Positions 39,565 to 47,860 of a DNA stretch of 53,964 nt are shown here, one piece after another. The notes below the pieces were generated by a model. The model made no database searches. It was not told the origin of the DNA and saw nothing but the letters and a program-made list of their open reading frames with translations. Position numbers and translations under genes: made by a program. This DNA comes from CAZTVF01 sp964616985 (lineage in GTDB: Bacteria > Planctomycetota > Phycisphaerae > SM23-33). Numbering within the stretch: the stretch's first letter is position 1; each line of letters begins with the position of its first letter. The stretch covers positions 1 through 53,964 of the forward strand of contig CAZTVF010000023.1 of the NCBI GenBank assembly GCA_964616985.1. The letters run 5' to 3'.

Positions 39565-39911
39565 GCCTCATCTCAAGGCTCGCATCGAACTTTTCCCAGG
39601 TCAGAAGCGTACCGTCGCATGCGGCCGATCTCCTGGCCGCTCTGGGCCCGCCAGCCCCGCCCACGCCCGTCCAACAAACGGCCCCCGGCGCAAGGAAAGA
39701 GGCTGCTGATACGAGCAGCCCAAGGCTTGCGGAACAGGCAAGACGGCGTAGATGAGTAAGCTGGGGCATCTTTTATAACTGGGCCTTCTGTAGCCTTCCG
39801 GCAACATCTGCGCGCAGCAAAACCTCTGAAAGCAAACCGCGCATCTTTTGCTTCAGTCAAAGTACTGGGAAGATACGATTCACGCACTTCGGGGGCAACC
39901 AATGAGCACAC

Positions 39912-39979
39912 ATCACTGCGGTCACTGCCTTCCTCCAACCTGATGCGGCACAGATCACTGCGGTCACTGCCTTCCTCCA
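39912..39979. repeat. 26-bp direct repeat, 42-bp period
   Basis: Identical 26-bp copies at 39912-39937 and 39954-39979, beginning ATCACTGCGGTCACTGCC, separated by 16 bp. The unit itself holds a near repeat of 'TCACTGC'. Function unknown. Confidence 0.8.
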
Positions 39980-39994
39980 GGCATTCTCGCATCG

Positions 39995-40023
39995 AAAAGC
40001 TCGAGCGCCCGTGGGCGCTCGAG
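39995..40023 (-). terminator. Intrinsic terminator downstream of the URO-D-like gene
   Basis: Perfect 11-bp arms (40000-40010 and 40013-40023, CTCGAGCGCCC / GGGCGCTCGAG) followed on the minus strand by CTTTT. It is 210 nt after the stop at 40233, an unusually long 3' stretch. Confidence 0.65.
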
Positions 40024-40232
40024 GTAAGTCCGCGTCACCCGCTTTAGTAGCTAGTTCATAGCTCGTTTCGTCTGTGAGGGTCGCGGAGCTTGTCGTTATT
40101 ATATCGGCCGCACCCGTGTCCAGTATCATTGTCTTAGCAGGAAAATCTCGAAAAAACGGCTGTATGTTGCCGATAGTCAACACCAGCTGCATAACTCAAA
40201 ATTGTACAAATACTTATACGTCGACGCCCCGA

Positions 40233-41357
40233 TCACTGCTTCCCGATTAATTTCCGCTTCCGCTCCAGGTAATACTGGTAGTTGGAGTAGGAGATATCCG
40301 GCGGCACGAGGTGATCGAGGTGCGGGATGAAGCCCCCCTGCTCCAATAGCGGCTTGATCCGCTCTAACTCCTTGTCAATCTCGGCCTTACCGCGAACAAG
40401 CGGCTCTTTGGCGATGCCGCCCCGGATCCGCATCTCCATGCCGAACTCCTTGCGCCATGCGAAGGGATCGACGCCGGCGGCAACCTCCAGCGGGAACATG
40501 ATATTGACGCCTTCTTCGAGCCAGTTGGCGACGATATCATGCGGATTGCCGTCGCAATCCACTATCCCTATGCAGCAGCCGCGTTTACGAAGCTCCTGCC
40601 CGATGGCGTGGTACGCCGGCTGCAGGAACTCGCGGAACATCTTGGGGCTCACGAAGGGGCCGTTCTTGCTGGCCATGTCCTCCCACCACGAGGAGTGGTC
40701 GATGGGGATGTCGGCCGGCAGCTGGCGGAGCTGGTGCAGGCTCATCTCGGTGATGTGCTCGACCATCTCGTGGATCATGTCGGGGTACTCATAGAAGGCC
40801 ACCGACAGGTTTTCAAACCCGATGTACGCCCGCAGCCAGCCGTACGGCCCCGGGCACCAGGCGGACATCATCAGCCCCGCGGCCGCCGACTTCCGCAGCC
40901 GCTCGACCACCTCAGGCTTGATCTGCCGGATCGGGTCATCGATGCGCAGCCGCTCCTTGAGACCCTTCCAGTCGTCGGGCGTCTCGACGGCGAACTTGAT
41001 GAAGTGCGGAATCGAGCTCTCGTCCTGGTCGCTGAGGAACCGCTCGGCCAGGCAGCCGCTGCCGTCTCGCATGAGGATCGAGTGCTCGCGCCGCTCGATG
41101 ATCTCCTCGGGAAACGCGGGGTTGAGGCCCATGTTGACGCCCAGGCCGTCGTGCTCGAGGCCGTCGAAGCCCAGGAACTTGTCCAGCTTGCCCAGGAACA
41201 TCTGGTTCTGCTCCTGCGGCGTCAGCTCGATGGCCATGACCTCCTTGAGCCAGCGGCGGATGGTCTGCGGCCAATAGCCGAACTCGATGTCCAGCACGCG
41301 ATCTATGGATTGATAAGTATATGTTCTATAGTAGCGGTCGCGGACTTCCTTACGCAT
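40233..41357 (-). CDS. URO-D-like TIM-barrel protein (not canonical HemE)
   Basis: A cytosolic protein of 374 residues with the uroporphyrinogen decarboxylase/MtaA-type barrel. The visible family pattern is MFREFLQPAYHAIGQELRKRG, then VDCDGNPHDIVANWLEEGVN and FPLEVAAGVDP, then RGGIAKEPL. It lacks the N-terminal 'P-x-W-x-MRQAGR' block that binds uroporphyrinogen in HemE, so a heme role is unlikely. Relatives include corrinoid-dependent methyltransferases and many uncharacterised proteins found beside sugar-degradation genes in planctomycetes. AAGGA lies about 9 nt before the ATG. It is divergent from dinB; two glycoside hydrolases follow beyond dinB. Substrate unknown. Confidence 0.75.
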   Translation of the reverse strand: MRKEVRDRYYRTYTYQSIDRVLDIEFGYWPQTIRRWLKEVMAIELTPQEQNQMFLGKLDKFLGFDGLEHDGLGVNMGLNPAFPEEIIERREHSILMRDGSGCLAERFLSDQDESSIPHFIKFAVETPDDWKGLKERLRIDDPIRQIKPEVVERLRKSAAAGLMMSAWCPGPYGWLRAYIGFENLSVAFYEYPDMIHEMVEHITEMSLHQLRQLPADIPIDHSSWWEDMASKNGPFVSPKMFREFLQPAYHAIGQELRKRGCCIGIVDCDGNPHDIVANWLEEGVNIMFPLEVAAGVDPFAWRKEFGMEMRIRGGIAKEPLVRGKAEIDKELERIKPLLEQGGFIPHLDHLVPPDISYSNYQYYLERKRKLIGKQ

Positions 41358-41465
41358 GGCGACGATCCTTTCTTTTCAGTGCCCCATGGCGGGGTGGCGC
41401 GCATTCTACGTCCTGCGGTGCGGAAAGCAATGGCCCCGGCGAGCCCTTTTGTTATGCTGTTCTCG

Positions 41466-42638
41466 ATGCGACAGATCATCCATCTCGACATGGACGAGTT
41501 CTTCGCCGCCGTCGAGAAGCTCGACAATCCCTCACTGCGTGGCAAGTGCATCCTCGTCGGCGGCAGCGTGGCCGACCGGGGCGTCGTGTCCACGGCCAGC
41601 TACGAGGCCCGCCAGTTCGGCTGCCGCTCGGCGATGGCGATGGCCAAGGCGGTGCGGCTGTGCCCGCACGCGATCGTCCTGCCCGGCCGCCACCACCGCT
41701 ACGCCGAGATCAGCGAGCAGCTGCACGGCATCCTGCGGCGGTACTCGCCGCTGATCGAGCCCCTGAGCATCGACGAGGCCTTTCTGGACGTCACCGGCTG
41801 CGCCCGCCTGCTGGGATCGGCCCAGACGATGGCGGCGGACATGAAGCGGGCCATCCGCGACGAGCTCCACCTGACCGCCAGCGTGGGCGTTGCGCCCAAC
41901 AAGTTCCTGGCCAAGCTGGCCAGCGACCTCCGCAAGCCCGACGGGCTGGTAGTCATCACGCCCGAGACGATGCAGGCGACGCTGGACCCGCTGCCCATCC
42001 GCCGCATCTGGGGCGTGGGCCCCGCGGGCGAGGCGCAGTTCGCCAAGCTGAACATCCGGACGATCGGTCAGCTCCGCGCGGCCCCGCTGTCGACGCTTCA
42101 GCGGGCGTTCGGCCGCGAGGCGGCCGAGCACTTCCACCGGCTCTCGCAGGGGCTGGACGACCGCCCCGTGACGCCCGACGGCGAGGCCAAGAGCATCGGC
42201 CAGGAACAGACCTTTGCCGAGGACGTGACCGACCTGGGCCAGCTCCGCGGCGTGCTGCTGGGCCAGGTGGAGCAGGTCGCGCGGCGGCTGCGGCGTCACG
42301 GGCTGCGGGCCCGCAGCCTGCACCTCAAACTGCGGTACGGCGACTTCACCACCATCACGCGGGCGGCCACGCTGCCCCGGGCCACCGACGTGACCGACGA
42401 GCTGTGGCGGGCGTCGGTGTCGCTGCTGGAGAAGTGGGCCACGGACTTCCGCCCGCTTCGACTGCTGGGCATGACGGCCAACGGGCTGACCGGCCAGGGG
42501 GGGCAGTTGCCGCTGTTCGAGGATCCCCGTCATACCAAGCTCCGCCAGCTCGACCGTGCCATCGACGATATCTCCTCCCGCTTCGGCCCCGGCGCCCTCC
42601 GCCGCGGCGGCGCCACCCCCCGCGACGGCGAGGAATGA
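41466..42638 (+). CDS. dinB: DNA polymerase IV (Y-family translesion polymerase)
   Basis: This 390-residue error-prone polymerase copies past damaged bases. The catalytic acids are visible: Asp8 in HLDMDEFFAAVE, and Asp103-Glu104 in SIDEAFLDVTG. SVGVAPNKFLAKLASDLRKP and the helix-hairpin-helix thumb segment (IWGVGPAGEAQFAKLNIRTIGQL) follow, then the little-finger domain. Near the C-terminus QLPLF (about 347-351) is a sliding-clamp binding motif, followed by AIDDISSRFG. ATG 41466 aligns with the family start; ATG 41454 would add four residues. I see no obvious LexA site in the 108 bp shared with the divergent URO-D-like gene, but LexA boxes vary between phyla. It ends 51 bp from a convergent glycoside hydrolase gene. 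Confidence 0.93.
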   Translation: MRQIIHLDMDEFFAAVEKLDNPSLRGKCILVGGSVADRGVVSTASYEARQFGCRSAMAMAKAVRLCPHAIVLPGRHHRYAEISEQLHGILRRYSPLIEPLSIDEAFLDVTGCARLLGSAQTMAADMKRAIRDELHLTASVGVAPNKFLAKLASDLRKPDGLVVITPETMQATLDPLPIRRIWGVGPAGEAQFAKLNIRTIGQLRAAPLSTLQRAFGREAAEHFHRLSQGLDDRPVTPDGEAKSIGQEQTFAEDVTDLGQLRGVLLGQVEQVARRLRRHGLRARSLHLKLRYGDFTTITRAATLPRATDVTDELWRASVSLLEKWATDFRPLRLLGMTANGLTGQGGQLPLFEDPRHTKLRQLDRAIDDISSRFGPGALRRGGATPRDGEE

Positions 42639-42689
42639 CGGCGCACGTGCCGGGGGCCGCCTCCCCGAGCCGCCACCGAGGCCACACAT

Positions 42690-45263
42690 TCAGCGGACGA
42701 TCAGCATCCAACCCTTTCCAGGCTCGACAGTTAAATCCTGACTTGGCTTGAACCGCGCCTCTTCTTGCAGGCCGGCGATCGCGGGGGCCGTGAGGGTCGC
42801 CCGGTCCGGGTTGATCCCCAGGGCCGCCCAGTCGATCGCTAGGTCCACCGCCACCGGGCCGGCGGCCCAGCTGGCCAGGCACACCAGCGTCCGCTCCTTG
42901 CGGCGGTAGACGGTGGCCAGCACCTCTTCATGGTCCGTCCGCACCGGGCAGGCGTCGTCCCAGTAGCCGATCATCTCGGCCGCCTCGATGTCGAACTCAT
43001 CCCACAGCCGCCACAGGCTGCGCGGGTCGCCCGACCATGGCAAACGCTGGCTCATGCCGTAAAGCATTCCACGCCAAGGATTACCGTTGTTCTGCAGCAT
43101 CTCGCCCATCCGCCCGTACGGGATGCCAGCCATCTCGATCAGCCAGTAGTCGGGCCCCTCGTTGTAGTCGAACGCCTCACCGTACCACAGGCTGTCGAGG
43201 TAGGGCATCAGTTCCATGTACAGCAGCGCGCTGTTGATGAAGCCGGCCGCCCCATGCACGTGGTTCCAAGAGTGCATGTCGATCAGCGCCCCCGGCCGGC
43301 GGCGGTCGAGGATCCGCCGCACCCGCTGCATCACGGTCCGGTCGTAGCAGACATCATCTATATAGAGGCCGTCGATCTTTACCCGCCGGCACAGCCAGTC
43401 GAGCCCCTCGAGGTAGAAGTTGCACCACCGCGACCGGCTCGCCGTCAGCAGCGATGCGTCGGTCTGGCCGCTATACTCGCCGTCGGTGAACACGTGCCGC
43501 CAGGCCGGGCGATACCCCGTCCGCAGGTGCGTCGCGCACCACGCCTCCATTGCGCTGGCGTCCTTGACCCAGAAGCCCAGGCCGTCGCCATCCAGCAGCA
43601 CCTCGCTGCCCAGGCTGCGAAGGGCCCACAGCTCGGGCAGGTGGTTGGTCAGCTCGCGCATCGTGTAGTAAATCTTCACCTTCAGTCCCGCCTCGTGCGC
43701 CTGCTGCACATACTCTTTGAGCCGCTCCACGGGCTGGGGGAACAGCGGGTAGTTGATGAACGGGTTGAGGTCGTTGGCGTGGTGAAGATTGATGATATTC
43801 GCCCCGCTGGCTTGCACCTCCGCCACCGGCTTGAACGCGTGAAAGTACCGCTGCCGCCAACGTTCCGCCGGTTCGATCGGCCGAGTGGGCGTGATCTGCA
43901 GATCGAAGCAGAAGGTCACCTCCTCGCCGGCCTTCAGCTTCCGCCGGCCGCTGAAGGTGTGCAGCGTCGTGGTGCTACCCTCTTCGGTCAGGCGGATGCC
44001 GCCGCGTCCGCCGTTGTGCCAGCACGCCGGCAGGTTCAGCTTCCCGTAGCGGTAGTGGGCGTTGATGACCGGGCGGACGTAGTCGTCGCCGTACAGCTTG
44101 CACCGCAGGCCGGCGTTCACGTCGCCGATCCAGACGCTGTCCTGGTGCTTTTCACGATCCCACCGCCACTGCAGGCTCGCCGGGCGGCGGCCACCCTTTT
44201 GACCCAGGCCCATGAGGTACTTCGCCACGTCGGTGTCAAATGGCAGCTGCAGCACGATGTCATCGACGGTGACCTCGCTCGTGGCCCGCAGCGTGATGCG
44301 ATATTGCAGCGTGCCGTCGAACTCCATCCGCCCCTGCAGCTTCTGCCGCAGCCCGGGCGTCCAGCAGGTGCCTTCCCAGGTAACCGCCCCCGCCCGCTTG
44401 TGCGTGAACCGTATGAGGTCGCCCTGCCACTGGAGGCGGCGGTCGCCTTTCATGACGGCCAGGCGGACGGAGTGCTGCAGGATGTCCCGCCCGCGACCCT
44501 CGATGCCGGTGACGGAGCCTGTGAAATAGCTCACGATGCCGGCCGGCAGACCTTCCCAACCCAGCGCCACCTCGCGGCCGAGGCAGGAGATCACCTCGCC
44601 GCGGACGCGCAGCGGCGTGTAGGGCCTGGTCAGGGCGTCGCCGCCGGCGAGGGTCGAATCCAGCCAGCGGAGGCGGGCGAGGCGATCCATATCACCCACG
44701 CCGCCATCGGTCACCGCCGGGCCAACCACCGTCAGCGCCACCGGCACCTTGGCCGCCGGCAGGCCCCGGGCGCCAACCGTGACCGTGCCGCGGTACTCGC
44801 CCGCCGCCAGCGACCGCGGCACATCGACCCCGATCCACAGCGCCTGCACCTTGCCCCTGGGCACCGACACATCCTTGGTGAACGCCCGCCGGGCCCAGTC
44901 GATGCCGCCCAGGTTGATGCACCGCATCGCGCTGGCGGGGATCTCCCGCCGTCCGGGACCCACCAGCGACGAGAACGTCAGCGACACATGCTCCACCGCC
45001 CGGCGGGCGGCGTAGACCGCCAGCTGGAACGGGTACCACTCGCCCTTGGCGGCCTGGCCGGCGAAGCCGTCCCCGGGCGACCAGTCCGCCCACGGCAGCG
45101 GCAGGATATCGTCCCGCCGGATCGTCTGCGTCCGGTCGGCCGCCAGCACGATATAGGGCTTGCCGGCAAAGCGCGCCAGCAGCGCCCGCTTCTGCCCGGC
45201 CGTCATCGGCGTCTCCATCGGGGTGATCGCATCGAAGCCAGCCGCCGTCGTCGCCTGCGACAT
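42690..45263 (-). CDS. Putative glycoside hydrolase, DUF6067-like
   Basis: An 857-residue protein without a signal peptide. The first 450 residues are beta-rich (GEYRGTVTVGARG, DGTLQYRITLRATSEVTVDDIVLQLPF). The second part looks like a TIM barrel: NIINLHHANDLNPFINYP (about 490), GLKVKIYYTMRELTN, HVFTDGEYSG, VKIDGLYIDDVCYDR (about 630-640) and DSLWYGEAFDYNEGPDYWL, with a closing beta-sandwich. The block order matches planctomycete DUF6067 'glycoside hydrolase domain' proteins; Asp in YIDD and Glu in YGEAFDY are plausible active-site acids, by inference. ATG 45263 has a strong AAGGAG 6 nt upstream, so the longer frame to 45332 is rejected. It is divergent from the GH35 gene across 296 bp. Substrate unknown. 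Confidence 0.7.
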   Translation of the reverse strand: MSQATTAAGFDAITPMETPMTAGQKRALLARFAGKPYIVLAADRTQTIRRDDILPLPWADWSPGDGFAGQAAKGEWYPFQLAVYAARRAVEHVSLTFSSLVGPGRREIPASAMRCINLGGIDWARRAFTKDVSVPRGKVQALWIGVDVPRSLAAGEYRGTVTVGARGLPAAKVPVALTVVGPAVTDGGVGDMDRLARLRWLDSTLAGGDALTRPYTPLRVRGEVISCLGREVALGWEGLPAGIVSYFTGSVTGIEGRGRDILQHSVRLAVMKGDRRLQWQGDLIRFTHKRAGAVTWEGTCWTPGLRQKLQGRMEFDGTLQYRITLRATSEVTVDDIVLQLPFDTDVAKYLMGLGQKGGRRPASLQWRWDREKHQDSVWIGDVNAGLRCKLYGDDYVRPVINAHYRYGKLNLPACWHNGGRGGIRLTEEGSTTTLHTFSGRRKLKAGEEVTFCFDLQITPTRPIEPAERWRQRYFHAFKPVAEVQASGANIINLHHANDLNPFINYPLFPQPVERLKEYVQQAHEAGLKVKIYYTMRELTNHLPELWALRSLGSEVLLDGDGLGFWVKDASAMEAWCATHLRTGYRPAWRHVFTDGEYSGQTDASLLTASRSRWCNFYLEGLDWLCRRVKIDGLYIDDVCYDRTVMQRVRRILDRRRPGALIDMHSWNHVHGAAGFINSALLYMELMPYLDSLWYGEAFDYNEGPDYWLIEMAGIPYGRMGEMLQNNGNPWRGMLYGMSQRLPWSGDPRSLWRLWDEFDIEAAEMIGYWDDACPVRTDHEEVLATVYRRKERTLVCLASWAAGPVAVDLAIDWAALGINPDRATLTAPAIAGLQEEARFKPSQDLTVEPGKGWMLIVR

Positions 45264-45340
45264 ACGCTCTCCTTCAGTCAGTGCGGGGTATGACAAGATG
45301 ATCTCATCGCATTTCGCCATCGCCGCCCGCACGAAGAATT

Positions 45341-45368
45341 GACCACAGAGACACAGAGGAATACAGAG
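45341..45368. repeat. ACAGAG-type intergenic repeat
   Basis: ACCACAGAG, ACACAGAG and ATACAGAG follow one another in the gap between the two divergent glycoside hydrolases. Short A/C/G-biased arrays of this type are often dispersed in intergenic DNA; here it is non-coding. Confidence 0.5.
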
Positions 45369-45486
45369 CCAGGAAAAGAAGAAGCCGGCATGCCGACTTG
45401 CCGCAGGCCGCTACAGGCCCCAGTCGCCTTCGACGATCCACAACCATTGAGGGCTTGCCTACCCTTGGACAGAGCATGGCTTCTTC

Positions 45487-45517
45487 AATCCGAAATCCGC
45501 AATCCGCAATCCACAAT
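45487..45517. repeat. Heptanucleotide tandem array (AATCCGC)
   Basis: About four imperfect copies of AATCCGC (period 7-8) ending 42 bp before the GH35 start. It is intergenic. Variation in copy number could shift promoter spacing, but there is no direct sign of this. Confidence 0.55.
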
Positions 45518-45559
45518 TTGGTCTCCCGGGTTATAACTGCGTCCCTGGAAAGGTTAACC

Positions 45560-47701
45560 ATGAAGCCAATCACGTTCGACAACGTCTGCTATCGCATCGA
45601 AGGCAAGCCCGTGTACCTCAACTCGGGCGAGTTCCACTATTTCCGCGTCCCGCGCGACGACTGGCGCAGGCGGATGCGTCTTTTCCGCGAGGCCGGCGGC
45701 AACTGCCTCGGCACGTACGTCCCCTGGGTCGTCCACGAGCCCACCGAGGGCGACTTCGCCTTCAGCCGCCGCGACTTCGACGACCTCGAGGGCTTCCTGG
45801 CGACGGCGGCCGACGAAGGGCTCTACGTCATGGCCCGCCCGGGGCCCTACCAGTATTCCGAACTGCTCTACGCGGGCCTGCCGCACTGGATGTTCAGCAA
45901 GTACCCCCAGGTCCTCGCCCGCACCAGCGAAGGCGAGCCGTTCCGCTTCTTCGTGGCCTCGTACACGCACCCGGTGTTCCTGGCCAGGACGCGGGCCTGG
46001 TTCGAGCAGGTCTGCCCGATTCTCGCCCGCCACACCGTCTCGCGCGGCGGGCCCATCGCCTTCACGCAGATCGACAACGAGCTCACCGGCATCCACATGT
46101 GGTTCGGCGGCCCCGACTGCAACGCCGAGGCCATGGGCATCGGCGTCGAGGGCGGCCGCTTCGTCGAGTACCTCCGCCGGCGGTACGGCACCGTCGCGGC
46201 CATGAACGAGGCCACCGGCCAGGCGGCGGCCAGCTTCGTCGACGTCCGCCCGCCGATCTACACCGGCCCCAGCACGCCCGATGAGATCCGCCGGCGCAAG
46301 GACTACTTCGAGTTCTACATGTCCGTCGCGGCCGAGTACACCACCACGCTGGCCGACTGGATGAAGGAACTCGGCATCGACACGCCGCTGGTCCACAACG
46401 CCATCAACCACGCCTCCAACCGGACGCTCACAGACGCGATGGCGGCCGCGGGCCACCCGTTCGTCGTCGGCGGCGACCACTACTACAGCCTCGACCAGAA
46501 CTGGCCCCAGAACAACCCCACGCCCCAGTGGACGCGGAAGATCTTCCTGTCGCTGGAATCCATGCGGCTGTGCGGAATGCCGCAGACCGTGTACGAACTG
46601 CCCGCCGGCAGCCTCAGCGACTGGCCGCCCCTGACCCCCCAGGACGCCAAGGCCGCCTGGCTGATCAACGTGGCCATGGGCATGAAGGGGCACAACTACT
46701 ACATCTATACCGGCGGGGCCAACCCGCCCGGCATGGGCGGCACCAGCGACATCTACGACTACGGCGCCGCCATCGGCGCCTTCGGCGAGGTCCGCCCCCT
46801 CTACCAGGCGATGAAGGATTTCGGCCTGCTGCTCCGCGACCGCCCCTGGGTGTGCGAGACCCAGCGCGAGTTCGACGTCCGCTTCGCCTGGGACTGGGAG
46901 ACCGACAAGGCCGACCACTTCTGGCGAGGCCGCGGCGGCCTGCCCCTGGGGCCGCAGGACGCCTGGAACCTGATGACCAAGGGCACGCTGACCAGCGCCT
47001 TCTGCGCCGGCCTGTCGCCGGCCTTCTGTGATCTCGATCACGAGGACTGGCACGCCGACACGCAGCGGCCGCTGGTCGTGAACGGCTCGTCGATGATGCC
47101 GGCCGGCCACCAGCGGCGGCTGGTCAAGTTCATCCAGGGCGGCGGGCGGGTGCTGATCCTGCCGATTCTTCCGACCGTGGACGAGAACCTCCGCCCGTGC
47201 ACCATCCTGGGCGAGTTCCTCGGCGGCGCCGACTTCCGCGCGTCGGGCAGCTCGGCCACCCGCCTGACGTTCGCCGGCCTCGAGAACGTCTGGAACAACG
47301 GCCAGCTGTACTACCCCCAGCCGCTGCCGGGCGGGGCCAAGGTCGTCGGCACCGACGAGATCAGCGCCCTGCCCGTGGCCTGGCGGCAGGACTTCGCCGG
47401 CGGCGGGGCCGCGATCGTGCTGGGCATGACCTACACGCACTCGATGCGCGAGCACGAGCGGATGCTGGTCGCCCTGCTGCAGTCGCTGGGCATGAGGCCG
47501 ATCATCGAATCGTCCAACCCCAGCGTCTGGTGCAGCCTGGCCACCGCCGGCCGCCGAAGCATGCTGTACCTTATGAATATGTACTCCTCGCCCATGAGCG
47601 TCCGCGTCCGCTGCCGCCCCGCCTGGGCCAGCGAACCCATCGACACCGGCAGCCACGACTTGGAGGCCATGTCGGTAAAATGCGTCGAGTTGAACGAATA
47701 G
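45560..47701 (+). CDS. Glycoside hydrolase family 35-like beta-galactosidase
   Basis: A protein of 713 residues that starts like GH35 enzymes: GEFHYFRVPRDDWRRRM, NCLGTYVPWVVHEPTEGDF, then VMARPGPYQYSELLYAGLPHWM (about 90-111). GGPIAFTQIDNELTG (163-177) carries the expected acid/base Glu174. The nucleophile lies in the second half of the barrel and I do not place it. A C-terminal beta domain follows. No signal peptide is seen, so it is probably cytosolic, acting on imported beta-galactosides. The frame is open upstream to 45398, but GGAAAGG lies 6 nt before ATG 45560 and homology starts there. It is divergent from the DUF6067-like gene, suggesting a shared glycan-degradation locus. Confidence 0.85.
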   Translation: MKPITFDNVCYRIEGKPVYLNSGEFHYFRVPRDDWRRRMRLFREAGGNCLGTYVPWVVHEPTEGDFAFSRRDFDDLEGFLATAADEGLYVMARPGPYQYSELLYAGLPHWMFSKYPQVLARTSEGEPFRFFVASYTHPVFLARTRAWFEQVCPILARHTVSRGGPIAFTQIDNELTGIHMWFGGPDCNAEAMGIGVEGGRFVEYLRRRYGTVAAMNEATGQAAASFVDVRPPIYTGPSTPDEIRRRKDYFEFYMSVAAEYTTTLADWMKELGIDTPLVHNAINHASNRTLTDAMAAAGHPFVVGGDHYYSLDQNWPQNNPTPQWTRKIFLSLESMRLCGMPQTVYELPAGSLSDWPPLTPQDAKAAWLINVAMGMKGHNYYIYTGGANPPGMGGTSDIYDYGAAIGAFGEVRPLYQAMKDFGLLLRDRPWVCETQREFDVRFAWDWETDKADHFWRGRGGLPLGPQDAWNLMTKGTLTSAFCAGLSPAFCDLDHEDWHADTQRPLVVNGSSMMPAGHQRRLVKFIQGGGRVLILPILPTVDENLRPCTILGEFLGGADFRASGSSATRLTFAGLENVWNNGQLYYPQPLPGGAKVVGTDEISALPVAWRQDFAGGGAAIVLGMTYTHSMREHERMLVALLQSLGMRPIIESSNPSVWCSLATAGRRSMLYLMNMYSSPMSVRVRCRPAWASEPIDTGSHDLEAMSVKCVELNE

Positions 47702-47758
47702 ACATTCTGGGCACCATGCCGAAGCGTACTCGCGCCGGCATGCGTGCCAAGTCGGTGC

Positions 47759-47782
47759 CACCCCCAAACTTGTTTGGGGGTG
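47759..47782. terminator. Perfect 11-bp hairpin after the GH35 gene
   Basis: CACCCCCAAAC (47759-47769) and GTTTGGGGGTG (47772-47782) pair fully. No T run follows. It overlaps a 15-bp sequence, TCGGTGCCACCCCCA (47752-47766), that recurs at 53879-53893, so it may be part of a dispersed repeat that also serves as terminator. Confidence 0.45.
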
Positions 47783-47860
47783 CGAACAACCACCAGCCAG
47801 ATATGCTCACGGCCCAGCCTTTAGCGTGAACCTCACCGCGGCAGGAGCCGCATCATATAT

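Larger units (their letters stand above)
39565..40232. other. Non-coding stretch upstream of the giant gene
   Basis: About 670 bp without a convincing gene. Open frames on the minus strand here lack ribosome sites and give low-complexity or repeat-derived translations. I see no tRNA-like fold. The stretch holds a 26-bp direct repeat (39912-39979) and the terminator hairpin of the URO-D-like gene (39995-40023). Confidence 0.6.

Noticed and set aside
39912..39979. CRISPR-like array
   Set aside because: Only two copies with a 16-bp gap and no cas genes.
39573..39992. 139-codon minus-strand frame upstream of the giant gene
   Set aside because: It contains the 26-bp direct repeat as 'GSDRSD', lacks a ribosome site, and has no recognisable similarity. 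Treated as non-coding.
40233..41357. hemE (uroporphyrinogen decarboxylase)
   Set aside because: The N-terminal MRQAGR substrate block of HemE is missing, so only the fold family is claimed.
40539..41465. N-terminal extension of dinB by about 309 codons
   Set aside because: It runs antisense through the URO-D-like gene; polymerase homology begins with MRQIIHLDMDEF at 41466.
42930..45293. 787-codon plus-strand frame opposite the DUF6067-like hydrolase
   Set aside because: Arg/Gln/His/Val/Asp-rich shadow of a gene with a clear ribosome site and recognisable barrel motifs.
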